Positions 28,480 through 37,571 of a DNA stretch of 41,412 nucleotides are shown here, piece by piece. Under the pieces are notes generated by a model. It had not been told where the DNA came from and searched no databases. It worked only from the letters and a program-made list of their open reading frames with translations. Source of the DNA: a virus; the IMG/VR virus record IMGVR_UViG_3300033552_000023, positions 1-41,412 of that record; one strand, 5' to 3'. Position numbers and translations under genes: made by a program. Every line of letters begins with the position of its first letter. Position 1 is the stretch's first letter.

Positions 28480-28838
28480 GCCCGACCCTGATCGTCGGCG
28501 CGCTGCTTGTGTGGGTATCAAGCGTGGGCTTTAGCGTCTGGTATGGCATGGACCTGGGCCAGGACAAGGAATTCGCCAAGCGCGCACGGGAAGACGAGAT
28601 CGTCAAAAAAGTCAGTGACGCCGCCCAAATAGCCGCTGCAACCGCGATTGCTGCCAACCGCCCCAAGAATGTAACCAACGTGCAGGAGGTGCGCCGTGAG
28701 ATCCAAGAAAAAGTGGTTTATCGTGAGTGTGTCAATACTCCTGGCGTCCTGCTCGGCATCAATGCCGCGCTTACCGGAGAACGGCCCAACGCCGCTGGTG
28801 GTCTCAAGCTGCCCAGCCCTGGCTCCGCTAAGCGATGA
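28476..28838 (+). CDS. Rz: Inner-membrane spanin Rz
   Basis: A 120-residue protein: one N-terminal membrane anchor (residues 4-24, TLIVGALLVWVSSVGFSVWYG), then a charged coiled-coil-like periplasmic part (KEFAKRAREDEIVKKVSDAAQ), and an ending with the conserved YRECVNTP...INAAL pattern seen in Rz proteins. With Rz1 it would bridge inner and outer membranes and fuse them in the last lysis step. ATGA overlap with the endolysin gene. The Rz1 gene is embedded in its 3' part in the +1 frame. Confidence 0.88.
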   Translation: MSPTLIVGALLVWVSSVGFSVWYGMDLGQDKEFAKRAREDEIVKKVSDAAQIAAATAIAANRPKNVTNVQEVRREIQEKVVYRECVNTPGVLLGINAALTGERPNAAGGLKLPSPGSAKR

Positions 28839-28920
28839 CAGCTTCGGCGCCACTGTGAACAAACTCGTTGAAGTAGCCAATCAATACCGCGACTGCAGAG
28901 ACGCAGCGCTGGCGCAGTAG
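28696..28920 (+). CDS. Rz1: Outer-membrane lipoprotein spanin Rz1
   Basis: A 74-residue lipoprotein read from a GTG in the +1 frame inside Rz, with a full AGGAGG ribosome site 7 bases upstream. A basic, hydrophobic signal (MRSKKKWFIVSVSI) ends in the lipobox LLASC with lipidated Cys19. The mature part starts with a Pro-containing stretch (PRLPENGPTPL) and continues past the end of Rz. The embedded arrangement and lipobox make the call firm. Bases 28921-29016 after it hold a short GACC/GGTC repeat and nothing else I can name. Confidence 0.88.
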   Translation: MRSKKKWFIVSVSILLASCSASMPRLPENGPTPLVVSSCPALAPLSDDSFGATVNKLVEVANQYRDCRDAALAQ

Positions 28921-29016
28921 ACGACCTTTCTTTGGTCTCAAAGTAAACATCCTGTTGCCACAAAAACAAAGGCCCGCGCCCATGAAGATTCTGCAAATGC
29001 CTGGATGGAAAATCTG

Positions 29017-30204
29017 ATGGCCGTCATAAAACTCAACAATCTGGGGGGTATTTCGCCCTCCACGCTGCCGCGCAACCTGCCAGCCAATAGCGCTCAGACC
29101 GCCAACAACCTCCAGCCCAACACGACCGAGTTCCGGCCGCTTGCGAGCGACCTGGTAGTGGCCACCGTGCCCGATACCAACCCAAGGTCGCTTTACCGCT
29201 TTGCACGAAACGCCGACGGCACACTCATCACGTCACCCACGGCAGGCTGGCGCTCGCACGCGCTGGGTGTCACTGTTGCCAAAAGCCAGTTGAATGACGA
29301 CCGCACAGAGCGCACCTACTTCACATTTGACGACGGCTCAGCACCACCCAGGGAGTTCGACAACCAGGGTGGCGCCCGACAGCTCGGCATTCCTGCGCCC
29401 ACCGTCAAGCCCACCGTAACAGCTGTCGATGTTTACGCATTCACAGAGGATCGTAAAAGCGCTGAGATAAAGGTCGCCGTACAAAGCGCTGTCAGCAAGG
29501 TCGAACTCAACGCCGTCTCGGCACTGGTGGGGCTGGGTAGCGCTTTTGCAGCGCCAGGCTGGCTACTGGAGTCGTCGTTCAGCACCCGCCCTGACGCGGA
29601 CAGGCATGTGGTTCGGGTGTTTGCGCTCAACCCGACCACCAACCAGATCATTGCCACCTATTCGGCCATGCCTCCCTCGGAGGCTTCATGGATATTTGAC
29701 CCGTCCCTTGGCGGCGACTATGCCACCGCTCCGGCTGGGTTTGTCACGCCTGCCTGGGCCACGGGCCACACCAAGTGGTGGCGCATCCGGCTGCGGGCCT
29801 TTGCCAAAGCATACGACGTAGTCGAGCCGACACTGTCAACCGCACTGCAGGCCATTGATATGCCCGGAACTCAAGGCGCCAAGAAGTACCTGACTGCCAC
29901 CGAGGCCAATCTGGTGGCAAACAACATTGCCAAGCAGTTTGACAAGGACGCAGGCCGCGTCGGGACGCTGGTCAACGTGCTCAATGCGTGCCAAGCGGAA
30001 GCTGCATCGGCATTCAACCAGGGGGGTGCCGTCGGCATCACGCAGTCGGTGGCTGCTTTTTACGCCCGCTCGGACATTGCAAGCTCGATTGACGCCTCAA
30101 CCAACGCCTTTGCCGAGAACATCTGGCGCTATATCACGATGCTGGGAACCGCGACAGCACAGCCTTTCTATGTTGATGAAAACCGGACCAGTGGGGTTAA
30201 CTAA
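29017..30204 (+). CDS. Virion structural protein, N-terminal part of a split pair
   Basis: A 395-residue protein; I chose MAVIKLNNLGGISPSTLPRN at 29017 (GGAAA 8 bases ahead) over an ATG four codons earlier. Residues 1-140 have a pattern I know from the start of long tail/virion proteins of this phage group: FGG-like LNNLGG, NLQPNTTEFRPLASD, LYRFAR, ERTYFTFDDGSAPPREFDN, LGIPAPTVKPTV. The second half is a long helical region (TATEANLVANNIAKQFDKDA...). It stops at TAATG where the next gene starts. In relatives, as I recall them, these parts and the next product form one polypeptide. Confidence 0.7.
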   Translation: MAVIKLNNLGGISPSTLPRNLPANSAQTANNLQPNTTEFRPLASDLVVATVPDTNPRSLYRFARNADGTLITSPTAGWRSHALGVTVAKSQLNDDRTERTYFTFDDGSAPPREFDNQGGARQLGIPAPTVKPTVTAVDVYAFTEDRKSAEIKVAVQSAVSKVELNAVSALVGLGSAFAAPGWLLESSFSTRPDADRHVVRVFALNPTTNQIIATYSAMPPSEASWIFDPSLGGDYATAPAGFVTPAWATGHTKWWRIRLRAFAKAYDVVEPTLSTALQAIDMPGTQGAKKYLTATEANLVANNIAKQFDKDAGRVGTLVNVLNACQAEAASAFNQGGAVGITQSVAAFYARSDIASSIDASTNAFAENIWRYITMLGTATAQPFYVDENRTSGVN

Positions 30205-31868
30205 TGGCTTTATACGCACTCGGCAAAGTCGCCGCCATCGCCGCGATCAAGGCAGCAGTTACTGCTCGCACATCGACACTCAGCGACGGCTCCAAAATGA
30301 TCGACGAGGGCAGCCTTAAGCAGTGGCTGGCCGATCAGGGTAATGCAGTCATCGCCTCAGACGTGCTGGCCGCGAACCAAAGCGCAGCCGTCGGCGTGCT
30401 GAACACCATAGACGCCAACCCTGACTGCGAGGCGTTGGTGAACTTTGTCGAGCGATCTAACTGGGAGACCCGCTCGGACTGGCCGACCAGCCAATCGCTT
30501 TCGCAGGGGCAAGGCCTCGTCTCATCGGTGTACCAGACCATCATCGACATGGAGAACGCCGTCAAAGGCATCGAGCAAGCGTACGAGGGGATATATGGGC
30601 AAATCGAGACGGTCATCAACAAGACGGCCGACGCCATAGGGCTGAGTGCCAAACTCCCGCCGACCGCCCAGCGAACCCTGGAAACGCGCTACCTGGTTTA
30701 CACCTACATAACCGACCTGCGCAACGGAACGCGTGGGGAGTCTGCGCCCAGCCCGGTCAGCCTGCCGATAACCTGCAGCGCCAACGCTCTGGAAACCGTC
30801 ACCATTGGGGCGGAACCAGTGGGTCGCAACATCGCCGGCTGGCGCGTTTACCGCAGCAACACGAGCACCCAAGGCGCGGAATTTCAGCTCGAAGGCGAGT
30901 TCGACATTGTCAACAAGTCGGTCACGTTTTCGCAGCCCGCCTCCAACCTGGGTGAGGTCTGCCCGACCACGCTCTGGATCGAGCCGCCAGCCAATCTGCG
31001 CGGTCTGGTCAACATGCCCAACGGCATCATGGCCGGATTCTTTGACAACACAGTCTGCTTTAGCGAACCCTTTGTGCCTTACGCCTGGCCATTGGGCTAC
31101 CAGCTGACGGTGCCGCACCCCATCGTTGCGCTGGGAACTTTCGGTCAGACGCTGGTCGTCATGCACCAGGGCGGCGTCGACTACATCTCGGGCTCTGACT
31201 CGGCCAGCATGTCCATTCAAAAAGATGTCAGCAAGCAGGCGTGTGTATCGTTCAAATCAGTCGTATCAGTCGAGGGTGGCGTTATGTACTCCTCGCCGGA
31301 TGGCCTCTGTTTGGCGACGGGACAAGGTGTTGACCTGATTACAAAAAACAGCTTCATGCGCCCGGAGTGGCAGACCATCAACCCGGCGTCAATTATCGGC
31401 GGATACGCAGAGCAGACATATTTTGGGGGTTGGAAAAATGCGTTCAGCGGCGGCGTTTTCATGTTGCACCTCCCGACCATGAAACTTACCACCATAGACG
31501 TGAGTGGCGTGGGCTCGGCGGTGTTTTCTGACACAGCCACAGACACGCTGTATCTGGTGCAAGGCACCAGTGTGCTGGCTCTTTTTAAAGGCGCTGACCG
31601 ACGTGTTGGCACCTGGCGCTCCAAAATCGCTGTTATGCCCAAGCACCTGAGTTATGCCTGGCTGACCGTGGAAAGCGATTTCGAGCACCCGATCACAGTC
31701 CACTGGTTTATTGATGGGGTTCTGGTCTATACGATCCCGATTACCAGTCGAACCCCGGTGCGGCTGCCCGCTCGCCGAGGCTTAGAGCATGAGATAGAGG
31801 TCACCACCAAAGCCCGCTGGAACTGCATCACGCTTGCATCTAGCACACAAGAACTGCAGGCCATATGA
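30204..31868 (+). CDS. Virion structural protein, C-terminal part of a split pair
   Basis: A 554-residue protein overlapping the previous stop as TAATG. The first 150 residues are helical (VYQTIIDMENAVKGIEQAYEG). From about 155 it has the fibronectin-like and propeller-like pattern ETRYLVYTYITDLRNGTRGE SAPSPVSL, GWRVYRSNTSTQGAEFQLEGE, LWIEPPANLRGLVNMPNGIMAGF, CFSEPFVPYAWPLGYQL, GGVDYISGSDSASMS, and VEGGVMYSSPDGLCLATG, a conserved virion protein of N4-gp56-type phages probably located at the tail. It is coupled by ATGA to the S74 fibre, so it may anchor that fibre. Confidence 0.7.
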   Translation: MALYALGKVAAIAAIKAAVTARTSTLSDGSKMIDEGSLKQWLADQGNAVIASDVLAANQSAAVGVLNTIDANPDCEALVNFVERSNWETRSDWPTSQSLSQGQGLVSSVYQTIIDMENAVKGIEQAYEGIYGQIETVINKTADAIGLSAKLPPTAQRTLETRYLVYTYITDLRNGTRGESAPSPVSLPITCSANALETVTIGAEPVGRNIAGWRVYRSNTSTQGAEFQLEGEFDIVNKSVTFSQPASNLGEVCPTTLWIEPPANLRGLVNMPNGIMAGFFDNTVCFSEPFVPYAWPLGYQLTVPHPIVALGTFGQTLVVMHQGGVDYISGSDSASMSIQKDVSKQACVSFKSVVSVEGGVMYSSPDGLCLATGQGVDLITKNSFMRPEWQTINPASIIGGYAEQTYFGGWKNAFSGGVFMLHLPTMKLTTIDVSGVGSAVFSDTATDTLYLVQGTSVLALFKGADRRVGTWRSKIAVMPKHLSYAWLTVESDFEHPITVHWFIDGVLVYTIPITSRTPVRLPARRGLEHEIEVTTKARWNCITLASSTQELQAI

Positions 31869-34093
31869 GCGAACGCGACATAGCGCGCAGCGCCAACAAC
31901 ACCCGCCCGGCCAAACTGCCGGCCATGAACGTCCCGCGAGAGCTGGAAAACCAGCTGCGCACCTTGCTGGAGGCCATGAAGGAACGCCTTGAGGTGCGCG
32001 AAGGTGCGCGCGGCAACCCGTTTGAGCGCGCCTTGACGGTACGAGATCTAGAGCAATTCAAGACACAAGATGCACCGGCGGCAGAAGCAGCCCAACAAAC
32101 CACGGCGTCCGGCATTACCGAAAGCCGGGTCAAGCAACTGGTGGGTGATGCGCTGTCTGTCGAGATCAATACCCTGCGGGCGGCCATCGCTACCATCGAG
32201 CGAACCCTGCCCACACTAAGTAGCGCAACCAAAGCGGGTGACGGCGTCAGCAACGCGGAGTCTATGGCTCACGGTACGGCTTCACGCTTCACGAAGGCGC
32301 AGCTGTCGGCTGATCTGGCCAGCGGCGGTGCCAAGATACTGAGCGGAGCCTTGGCAGGCACGACCGTCATGGAGTTGGACCCGCTGGGCAATTACGTGCT
32401 GTTCAAGCACAGGAACGCCAACCTGGCCGGCGTGGCTGGTCCCTACCCGTACCAAGGCGCTGTTCGCACTGCTGTCGGCATAACGGCAGACGGCTTTTTG
32501 GCGGGCTTTAACCGCAAATCCGACGGTGCCTGGCAAAACAGCATCGTCATTGAATCAGGCACCGGCAACGTCACCATATTGGGGACACTCAAGGCGTCTT
32601 CTGTCCTGGAGGCTGGCGTTACAGTGGGTGCTGGCGGCACAACGATAGGCACGATTCAAAGCCTCGCTGCCACGGCGCTTCAGGCTGCTGACATCACCGG
32701 AAAACTAAATATAGCGGGCGCTGCCATATTGACGGGGCCGGTGACATTACAAACTACAAGCGCTCTGACTGTCGGAACTCCCGCGCTCAATAATGAGGCC
32801 GGAAGAAATGGTTTTTACATTGGCTCCACCGGCATTGTGGGGACCAAGAACGGACTTGCTACTTTCACGCTGGACAACTCGGGAAATGCTATTTTCAAAG
32901 GCGACATCACGGGCGCTACTGGCAGCTTCTCAGGCAGCATCAGCACAAGCGGCGCAGCGTATTTCAATGGTAAAACTCCGGGTGTCGGTGCCAATATATC
33001 AATTGGCGGGACGCCTTACGCTTTGGAATACAGCTCACTCTCTAATGGCAATTCTGACGCAGCCACCGGCAGTGTACGTGTAGGCGTTTTCGGCTACGCT
33101 GATGCCGCCGTCTCTTTTAAAAATGTGGGGGTCTTTGGCAAGGGCTCAGGCACCGCTGGTAAAGGTTTCGGTGTGGTCGGCGACGGCACAGATACGGGCG
33201 GCTACTTCAGCACATCCAATGGTTACGCCGGGTTGGTCGGGTATCACGGGAATGGCGGGGTAGCTATCGAGTGCAATGGCAGCTTCAAGTTCGGTAGCCA
33301 CATCTACGCACAACCCACCGCAGCCTCCCCCGCATCTCAGTTCATGTGCCGCAACGGCACCTGGGCAACGCCGCCGGCCGGCACCACAATTACATACGGC
33401 GGCGGGACTACTACATACCTGCGCAACGATGGCGCATGGGCAACCCCACCGGCCGGCACCACGCTGACGTTCAGCGGCTCCACCACTGCATTCCTGCGCA
33501 ACGACGGTCAGTGGGTAGCGCCCTCTAAGGACGGCGGCAATGCGGCATCGCTGGGCGGCTTTGTAGATACAAGTTACGCTCGCATTTTCACAACCAACGA
33601 CACCACGCTAATCAGCTCCGCTTACACCGCCAACGCGTCTGGCGCGGGTATTGAATTACTAGGTGGCACAGGCACAGACATAACGGGTGCCTACGTCCGC
33701 ACCAGCGGTTCTGGAAACATCGTCACCTTTACCGTTAGAAACACTCAGCCTTCAGATATTCGCCTCAAGGAAAACGTCGAGGATGTAACGCTCGGCCTGG
33801 ACTTCATCAACCAGTTGCGTCCAGTCTCTTACAACCTGATTGACGACAAGTCTAAACGGACGGGCTTTGGCTTTATCGCGCAGGAGGTCGAGAAGCTGGG
33901 CGTCATGGGAACCACACTGGTGTTTAACGACCCGGAAGCCGTAACTGGCGACGTCAAGGGTCACATGGTCGTTCATTACCCGTCCTATGTGGCGGTGCTG
34001 ACCAAGGCGCTTCAGGAGTTGGACGACAAGTTCTCTACCCTCCAGGCCCGTTTTCTTTTGCTAGAAGCCAAGCTGCAAGTCGGCAATCCTTGA
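31865..34093 (+). CDS. Tail fibre with C-terminal peptidase S74 chaperone domain
   Basis: A 742-residue fibre. Residues 1-150 are helical and charged (RELENQLRTLLEAMKERLEVRE), a likely trimeric coiled-coil base. The middle (about 160-620) is Gly/Thr/Ala-rich beta sequence with short tandem units around FMCRNGTWATPP, YLRNDGAWATPP and FLRNDGQWVAP. From about residue 630, PSDIRLKENVEDVTLGLDFINQLRPVSY starts an intramolecular chaperone (peptidase S74), with GFGFIAQEVEKLG and a C-terminal coiled coil (KALQELDDKFSTLQARFLLLEAKL). The family folds the beta-helical trimer and then cuts itself off at the conserved Ser before Asp. ATGA overlap with the upstream virion protein. Confidence 0.88.
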   Translation: MSERDIARSANNTRPAKLPAMNVPRELENQLRTLLEAMKERLEVREGARGNPFERALTVRDLEQFKTQDAPAAEAAQQTTASGITESRVKQLVGDALSVEINTLRAAIATIERTLPTLSSATKAGDGVSNAESMAHGTASRFTKAQLSADLASGGAKILSGALAGTTVMELDPLGNYVLFKHRNANLAGVAGPYPYQGAVRTAVGITADGFLAGFNRKSDGAWQNSIVIESGTGNVTILGTLKASSVLEAGVTVGAGGTTIGTIQSLAATALQAADITGKLNIAGAAILTGPVTLQTTSALTVGTPALNNEAGRNGFYIGSTGIVGTKNGLATFTLDNSGNAIFKGDITGATGSFSGSISTSGAAYFNGKTPGVGANISIGGTPYALEYSSLSNGNSDAATGSVRVGVFGYADAAVSFKNVGVFGKGSGTAGKGFGVVGDGTDTGGYFSTSNGYAGLVGYHGNGGVAIECNGSFKFGSHIYAQPTAASPASQFMCRNGTWATPPAGTTITYGGGTTTYLRNDGAWATPPAGTTLTFSGSTTAFLRNDGQWVAPSKDGGNAASLGGFVDTSYARIFTTNDTTLISSAYTANASGAGIELLGGTGTDITGAYVRTSGSGNIVTFTVRNTQPSDIRLKENVEDVTLGLDFINQLRPVSYNLIDDKSKRTGFGFIAQEVEKLGVMGTTLVFNDPEAVTGDVKGHMVVHYPSYVAVLTKALQELDDKFSTLQARFLLLEAKLQVGNP

Positions 34094-34096
34094 CGC

Positions 34097-34113
34097 CGCA
34101 GTAATTTACTGCG
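34097..34113 (+). terminator. Hairpin after the S74 fibre gene
   Basis: CGCAGT-AATTT-ACTGCG forms a 6-bp hairpin 3 bases after the stop codon. No T-tract follows, so termination strength is doubtful; it separates the fibre operon from the promoter at 34136-34164. Confidence 0.4.
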
Positions 34114-34135
34114 AACCACAGCCTTGTAAAAAAGT

Positions 34136-34164
34136 CAACAAATTGTTTTTTAAACAACTATAAT
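34136..34164 (+). promoter_or_regulatory. Rightward promoter with tandem operator-like palindromes
   Basis: TATAAT lies at 34159-34164; the -35 area (CAACAA/TCAACA) is poor. Two overlapping inverted repeats precede the -10: CAACAAATTGTTT (34136-34148), identical to the minus strand of 777-789, and TTGTTT-TTT-AAACAA (34143-34157). The AT-rich block stands out from its surroundings. It should start transcription of the GNAT and ejection-protein genes, under control by the same regulator as the leftward promoter at 769-798. Confidence 0.55.
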
Positions 34165-34187
34165 TATCGCGCGTAAACAACACATTC

Positions 34188-34601
34188 ATGTCCAACTCCA
34201 AAATAGTCTTCGATACCCGCCGCATCTTCGACTTCGTACAGCAGCGCAACCCGCTGTCGTGGATAGAGGGCTGCAAAGGCATTGGTCTGGAGCGCGATGG
34301 CGAGCTGATCGCTGGTGTGATTTACGAGGGTTTCAACGGAACCAACATCTGGATGCATGTGGCTGCTGTGCCTGGCGCCCGATGGATGACCCGTGAATAC
34401 CTGCGGTACTGCTTTCACTATCCCTTCATCGAGCTCGGATGCCGCTATGTGCGCGGCTATGTCGAGGCCAGCAACCACGCCGCCCGGCGCTTCGACGAGC
34501 ACCTGGGCTTTACCCAGGCCGCCGTGCTACCAGGTGCTGCTACTGATGGTGGCGATGTGATTTTGTATGTGATGCCCAAAGAAGGATGCAGGTATGTCTA
34601 G
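34188..34601 (+). CDS. GNAT-like acetyltransferase-fold protein
   Basis: A 137-residue protein with a GNAT-type order: an N-terminal helix (RRIFDFVQQRN), strands GIGLERDGELIAGVIYEGFNG and NIWMHVAAVPG, a helix (MTREYLRYCFHYPFIELG), then RYVRGYVEASNHAARRFDEHLGF, which matches the C-terminal half of the fold where Asn/Arg contact CoA. A canonical RxxGxG/A pyrophosphate loop is not obvious, so catalysis is uncertain. Similar small GNAT-like proteins are common between structural genes of this phage group, target unknown. There is no clear ribosome site ahead of the ATG at 34188, so it may be translated from a short leader. It overlaps the next gene by 8 bases. Confidence 0.7.
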   Translation: MSNSKIVFDTRRIFDFVQQRNPLSWIEGCKGIGLERDGELIAGVIYEGFNGTNIWMHVAAVPGARWMTREYLRYCFHYPFIELGCRYVRGYVEASNHAARRFDEHLGFTQAAVLPGAATDGGDVILYVMPKEGCRYV

Positions 34602-35742
34602 ATTCCACGCCCACGATTTTGATTTCCTGCCGCTGCTGGCCTTCCGTTCGCGCGCCGGCAAGTTTGGCCCGATGACGATGGAAGGCGGCAAAGGGAAGGC
34701 GCCCCAGGCCGACCCGCGAATGGCGGAAGCGGCCAACCGACAGCTAGCACTGGCCGAGAAGCAGTACGCCGACTACAACGCACCCGGCGGCGACAAAGAA
34801 TGGATGCGTCAGACAGCTAACGACGCTTTGGCCATCAGCCGCAAAACCGGCGAGTCGGCGCAAGCGCTGTCGGAATACCAGCTCGGCACCATGAAGTTCA
34901 ATGACGAGCGCTACAAGAAAGTCTCGATCCCTTTTGAAGACAAGCTGCTCAGTGAAGTTGAGCGATTTGACAGCCAAGGCTACAAGGAGGGCCAGGTCGC
35001 CTCGGCCATCGCTGATGTAGAGCTGGCCAGCACCAAGGTCGCAGATCAGGCGCAGCGCGCTCAAATGCGGATGGGCATCAGCCCGGACAGCGGCCGCGCC
35101 GCCGCGATGAGTACGCAGCTCGGAATGGGTAAGGCCGCCGCGATGGCTTTCGCCGCCAACAGCACCCGCCGGTCTGCCGATCAGGTGGGCTTGGCCAGCA
35201 AGATGCAGATGTACGGCGGAATGAAGGGCTTGGCTGGGCTGGGCAACGCCAACGCCTCGCTTGCACAAGGCGCCATGGGCACAGGCTTGAATGCTGGTGC
35301 CGCCGGGCAGGCAGCGGTGGGTGGATCTATCAGCGCCAACAATGCCAACTATGGCTCGACGATCAGTGGCCTGGGTGCCGGCATCACTGGCCTGGGCCAG
35401 GTGACTTCCCTCAACCAGAATGCTGCCAAGATTAACGGCGATAACGACCCGTTCGCCTCCATCCTGGGTGCTGGCGCGCAGCTGGGTGCGGCCTCTATCA
35501 AGTATTCCGACCGTCGCCTGAAGAAAAACATCCTGTTGGTCGGCAAAGACGAGCAAACCGGTCTGAACCTGTACCAGTTCCAGTACATCAACGGCAAAGA
35601 CACAACCTACGTGGGCGTGATGGCCGACGAGGTGCAGCTCGACTACCCGGACGCTGTCGTCATCCGGCCCGATGGATACCTGGCGGTGAAGTACGACGAG
35701 CTGGGACTCGAGATGACCACCCTGGCCGACGCATCCCACTAA
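34594..35742 (+). CDS. Internal virion protein ending in an S74-like chaperone domain
   Basis: A 382-residue protein. After an aromatic N-terminus (MSRFHAHDFDFLPLL), residues 40-200 are helical and Gln/Ala-rich (AEAANRQLALAEKQYADYN, SAIADVELASTKVADQAQRAQMRMG). Residues 200-300 are Gly/Ala/Asn-rich and hydrophobic (GLAGLGNANASLAQGAMGTGL), the look of DNA-ejection proteins that must insert in membranes. From Ser305, YSDRRLKKNILLVG begins a short S74-like domain (about 78 residues; VGVMADEVQLDYPDAV, VKYDELGLEM), without the coiled-coil tail. A GCAGGT site lies ahead of the ATG. The S74-like end on a non-fibre protein is unusual. Confidence 0.7.
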   Translation: MSRFHAHDFDFLPLLAFRSRAGKFGPMTMEGGKGKAPQADPRMAEAANRQLALAEKQYADYNAPGGDKEWMRQTANDALAISRKTGESAQALSEYQLGTMKFNDERYKKVSIPFEDKLLSEVERFDSQGYKEGQVASAIADVELASTKVADQAQRAQMRMGISPDSGRAAAMSTQLGMGKAAAMAFAANSTRRSADQVGLASKMQMYGGMKGLAGLGNANASLAQGAMGTGLNAGAAGQAAVGGSISANNANYGSTISGLGAGITGLGQVTSLNQNAAKINGDNDPFASILGAGAQLGAASIKYSDRRLKKNILLVGKDEQTGLNLYQFQYINGKDTTYVGVMADEVQLDYPDAVVIRPDGYLAVKYDELGLEMTTLADASH

Positions 35743-35757
35743 TTTCAGGAGTCATCC

Positions 35758-37533
35758 ATGAGTTTTGCATCACGTTTCAAGGCCGGCAGCGACATCGCCA
35801 AAGACCTGATCAGCACCTACGACAGCGCCAAGGAGCAGGCTGAGATCGATAAGATCAACCAGTCCAAACAGATCGAGTCCGAAGGCTTTACGCCAGAAGA
35901 CGATGCCCAGCGCCTGGCGATGCAAAACGCCAAGAAGCCCGACGGCACACCCTACTACGACATCACTGCTGGTGACGAGAAGGGTGGCTACGGCGTCAAG
36001 CTGAACTTCACCACCAAGGACGCCAGTGGCGCCGATGTGGTGCCAGCCGACATCAAGCGCGACCCGGTCAAGATGTACGACTTCATGGGCAAGCGCTCGG
36101 ACAAGCCATTGACCGAGGCTGAGCAGACCAGGGGCAAGGAGCGCGCATCGATCGATGTGCTGGCCCGTCGTGACCCGAAACTTGGCCTGCAAATGCGTGC
36201 GGCGGCTAATGCCGAGGACCGCGCTGAGAAGACTTTTGCGCTGACCGAAAAGGCATCCGGCCTGCAGCTCGCAGGATTGGAGCGTACCGAAAAGACGGCC
36301 AAGGCGGGCGAGTTTGCCGAGCAGGCGGTACAGGACCATTACGCCAAGCGACCTGTCAATCCAGCTACCGGCGAACAAGACCCGCTGACGCATGGGGATG
36401 TGGTTACCGGCCTGCAGATCAAGGCCTTTCACCTGCTCCAGAACGGCCAGACTACGGCAGGCGAGCAGGCCTGGGAAAAGTCTACCGACGCCATGGTGAA
36501 AAACGTCACACGCCAGGAGGTCGAGCGTACCCAGGCTTTGGCCCCTGCGCTTCTTGCCCTACAAGGCGGCAACACCAAACCCATGATGGACGCCTACAAC
36601 AAGTACATTCCTGACGGCTACGCGATTAGTTCGATAGAGGCCGGCAAGGATGGCAACTTCACCATCAACCGCACCGGCATCGATGGCAAGAGTGTTGCGC
36701 CGATGTCCGTTAGTTTGGCCGACATCGCAGGTCAGTTCGAGGCATTGAAAGACCCCAAGTACATCATCACAGCCGCACAAACAGCTTTTGCCAATCAGCT
36801 GGCTGCGCGCAAGATTGCAAACGACGAGCGCAAGAACGACATCAGCGAGCGCAAGCTTGACGCAGCAATAGGCCTCGGCCGATTGGGCGGTGGGGGTGGC
36901 GGTGGCGGCAAAGGCGGGGGTGACGCGACTGAAAAGCCGTCGCCGTTTAATTCGCTGGCAGATTTTGACCCCAAGCAGGCTAGAAAACAAGCAATGGATC
37001 TGGCCGAAAAAGAGTCGGAGTCCGAGCAAAAACCTTACAGCGAAAAAAGAGCGCAACAGATATATGGGAATTTGCGCGACGCGGCTGCGCGAGACAACGT
37101 AAAGATGCAGCGCGCCAGCGTTTTCCAGGAAATCGCACGGCAAGCAAAAACACCGGCAGAAATTGCGCAAGTTGCTCTGCGTGCCGGACAAAGCGGTTTC
37201 ACCAGGGGCGAAATGGCCGAGTACGACCCGCGCTTTGCGGAGCCAAAGCCTGCGCCTGCCGATAAAAATGTTAACGCGAAGGGTGTGCCTCGAGCTGCGG
37301 AAGGTGCCACCAGAAATGCACCGACATCCGATCCGATGAAGGCTAAGTTAGACCTTGAAAACAGAGAAGTAAACGCCATGACGCGCAACAAATTCAGCCC
37401 GGACGTACAGGCCTACCTCGACCAAATCGCTGCAACGAAGGCATCAAAATTCCAGAAAGACAATGCTGATTTCTTGGAACGCGAACGCAGGATTAACGCA
37501 GAAAAAGTCAAAGCCATCGCGGCCCGCCAATGA
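35758..37533 (+). CDS. Probable internal/ejection virion protein (591 aa)
   Basis: A Lys/Glu/Ala-rich, mainly helical protein starting MSFASRFKAGSDIAKDLIST with a CAGGAG ribosome site 7 bases upstream. It has coil-forming helices (AEDRAEKTFALTEKASGLQLAGL, QLAARKIANDERKNDISERKLDAAIGL), a Gly9-type linker near residue 380 (LGGGGGGGGKGGG), and a C-terminal helical part ending NADFLERERRINAEKVKAIAARQ. No enzyme motif is seen. Position between the S74-like protein and the giant polyvalent protein, plus composition, suggests a component of the internal core ejected with the DNA. Confidence 0.65.
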   Translation: MSFASRFKAGSDIAKDLISTYDSAKEQAEIDKINQSKQIESEGFTPEDDAQRLAMQNAKKPDGTPYYDITAGDEKGGYGVKLNFTTKDASGADVVPADIKRDPVKMYDFMGKRSDKPLTEAEQTRGKERASIDVLARRDPKLGLQMRAAANAEDRAEKTFALTEKASGLQLAGLERTEKTAKAGEFAEQAVQDHYAKRPVNPATGEQDPLTHGDVVTGLQIKAFHLLQNGQTTAGEQAWEKSTDAMVKNVTRQEVERTQALAPALLALQGGNTKPMMDAYNKYIPDGYAISSIEAGKDGNFTINRTGIDGKSVAPMSVSLADIAGQFEALKDPKYIITAAQTAFANQLAARKIANDERKNDISERKLDAAIGLGRLGGGGGGGGKGGGDATEKPSPFNSLADFDPKQARKQAMDLAEKESESEQKPYSEKRAQQIYGNLRDAAARDNVKMQRASVFQEIARQAKTPAEIAQVALRAGQSGFTRGEMAEYDPRFAEPKPAPADKNVNAKGVPRAAEGATRNAPTSDPMKAKLDLENREVNAMTRNKFSPDVQAYLDQIAATKASKFQKDNADFLERERRINAEKVKAIAARQ

Positions 37534-37571
37534 CATTTCTAGCACGTCAACAATCAAAGCAAGGCAAGTAA

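Noticed and set aside
34744-35739. 331-codon minus-strand frame
   Set aside because: Antisense to the S74-like virion protein; composition is His/Gly/Leu-rich without motif or ribosome site.
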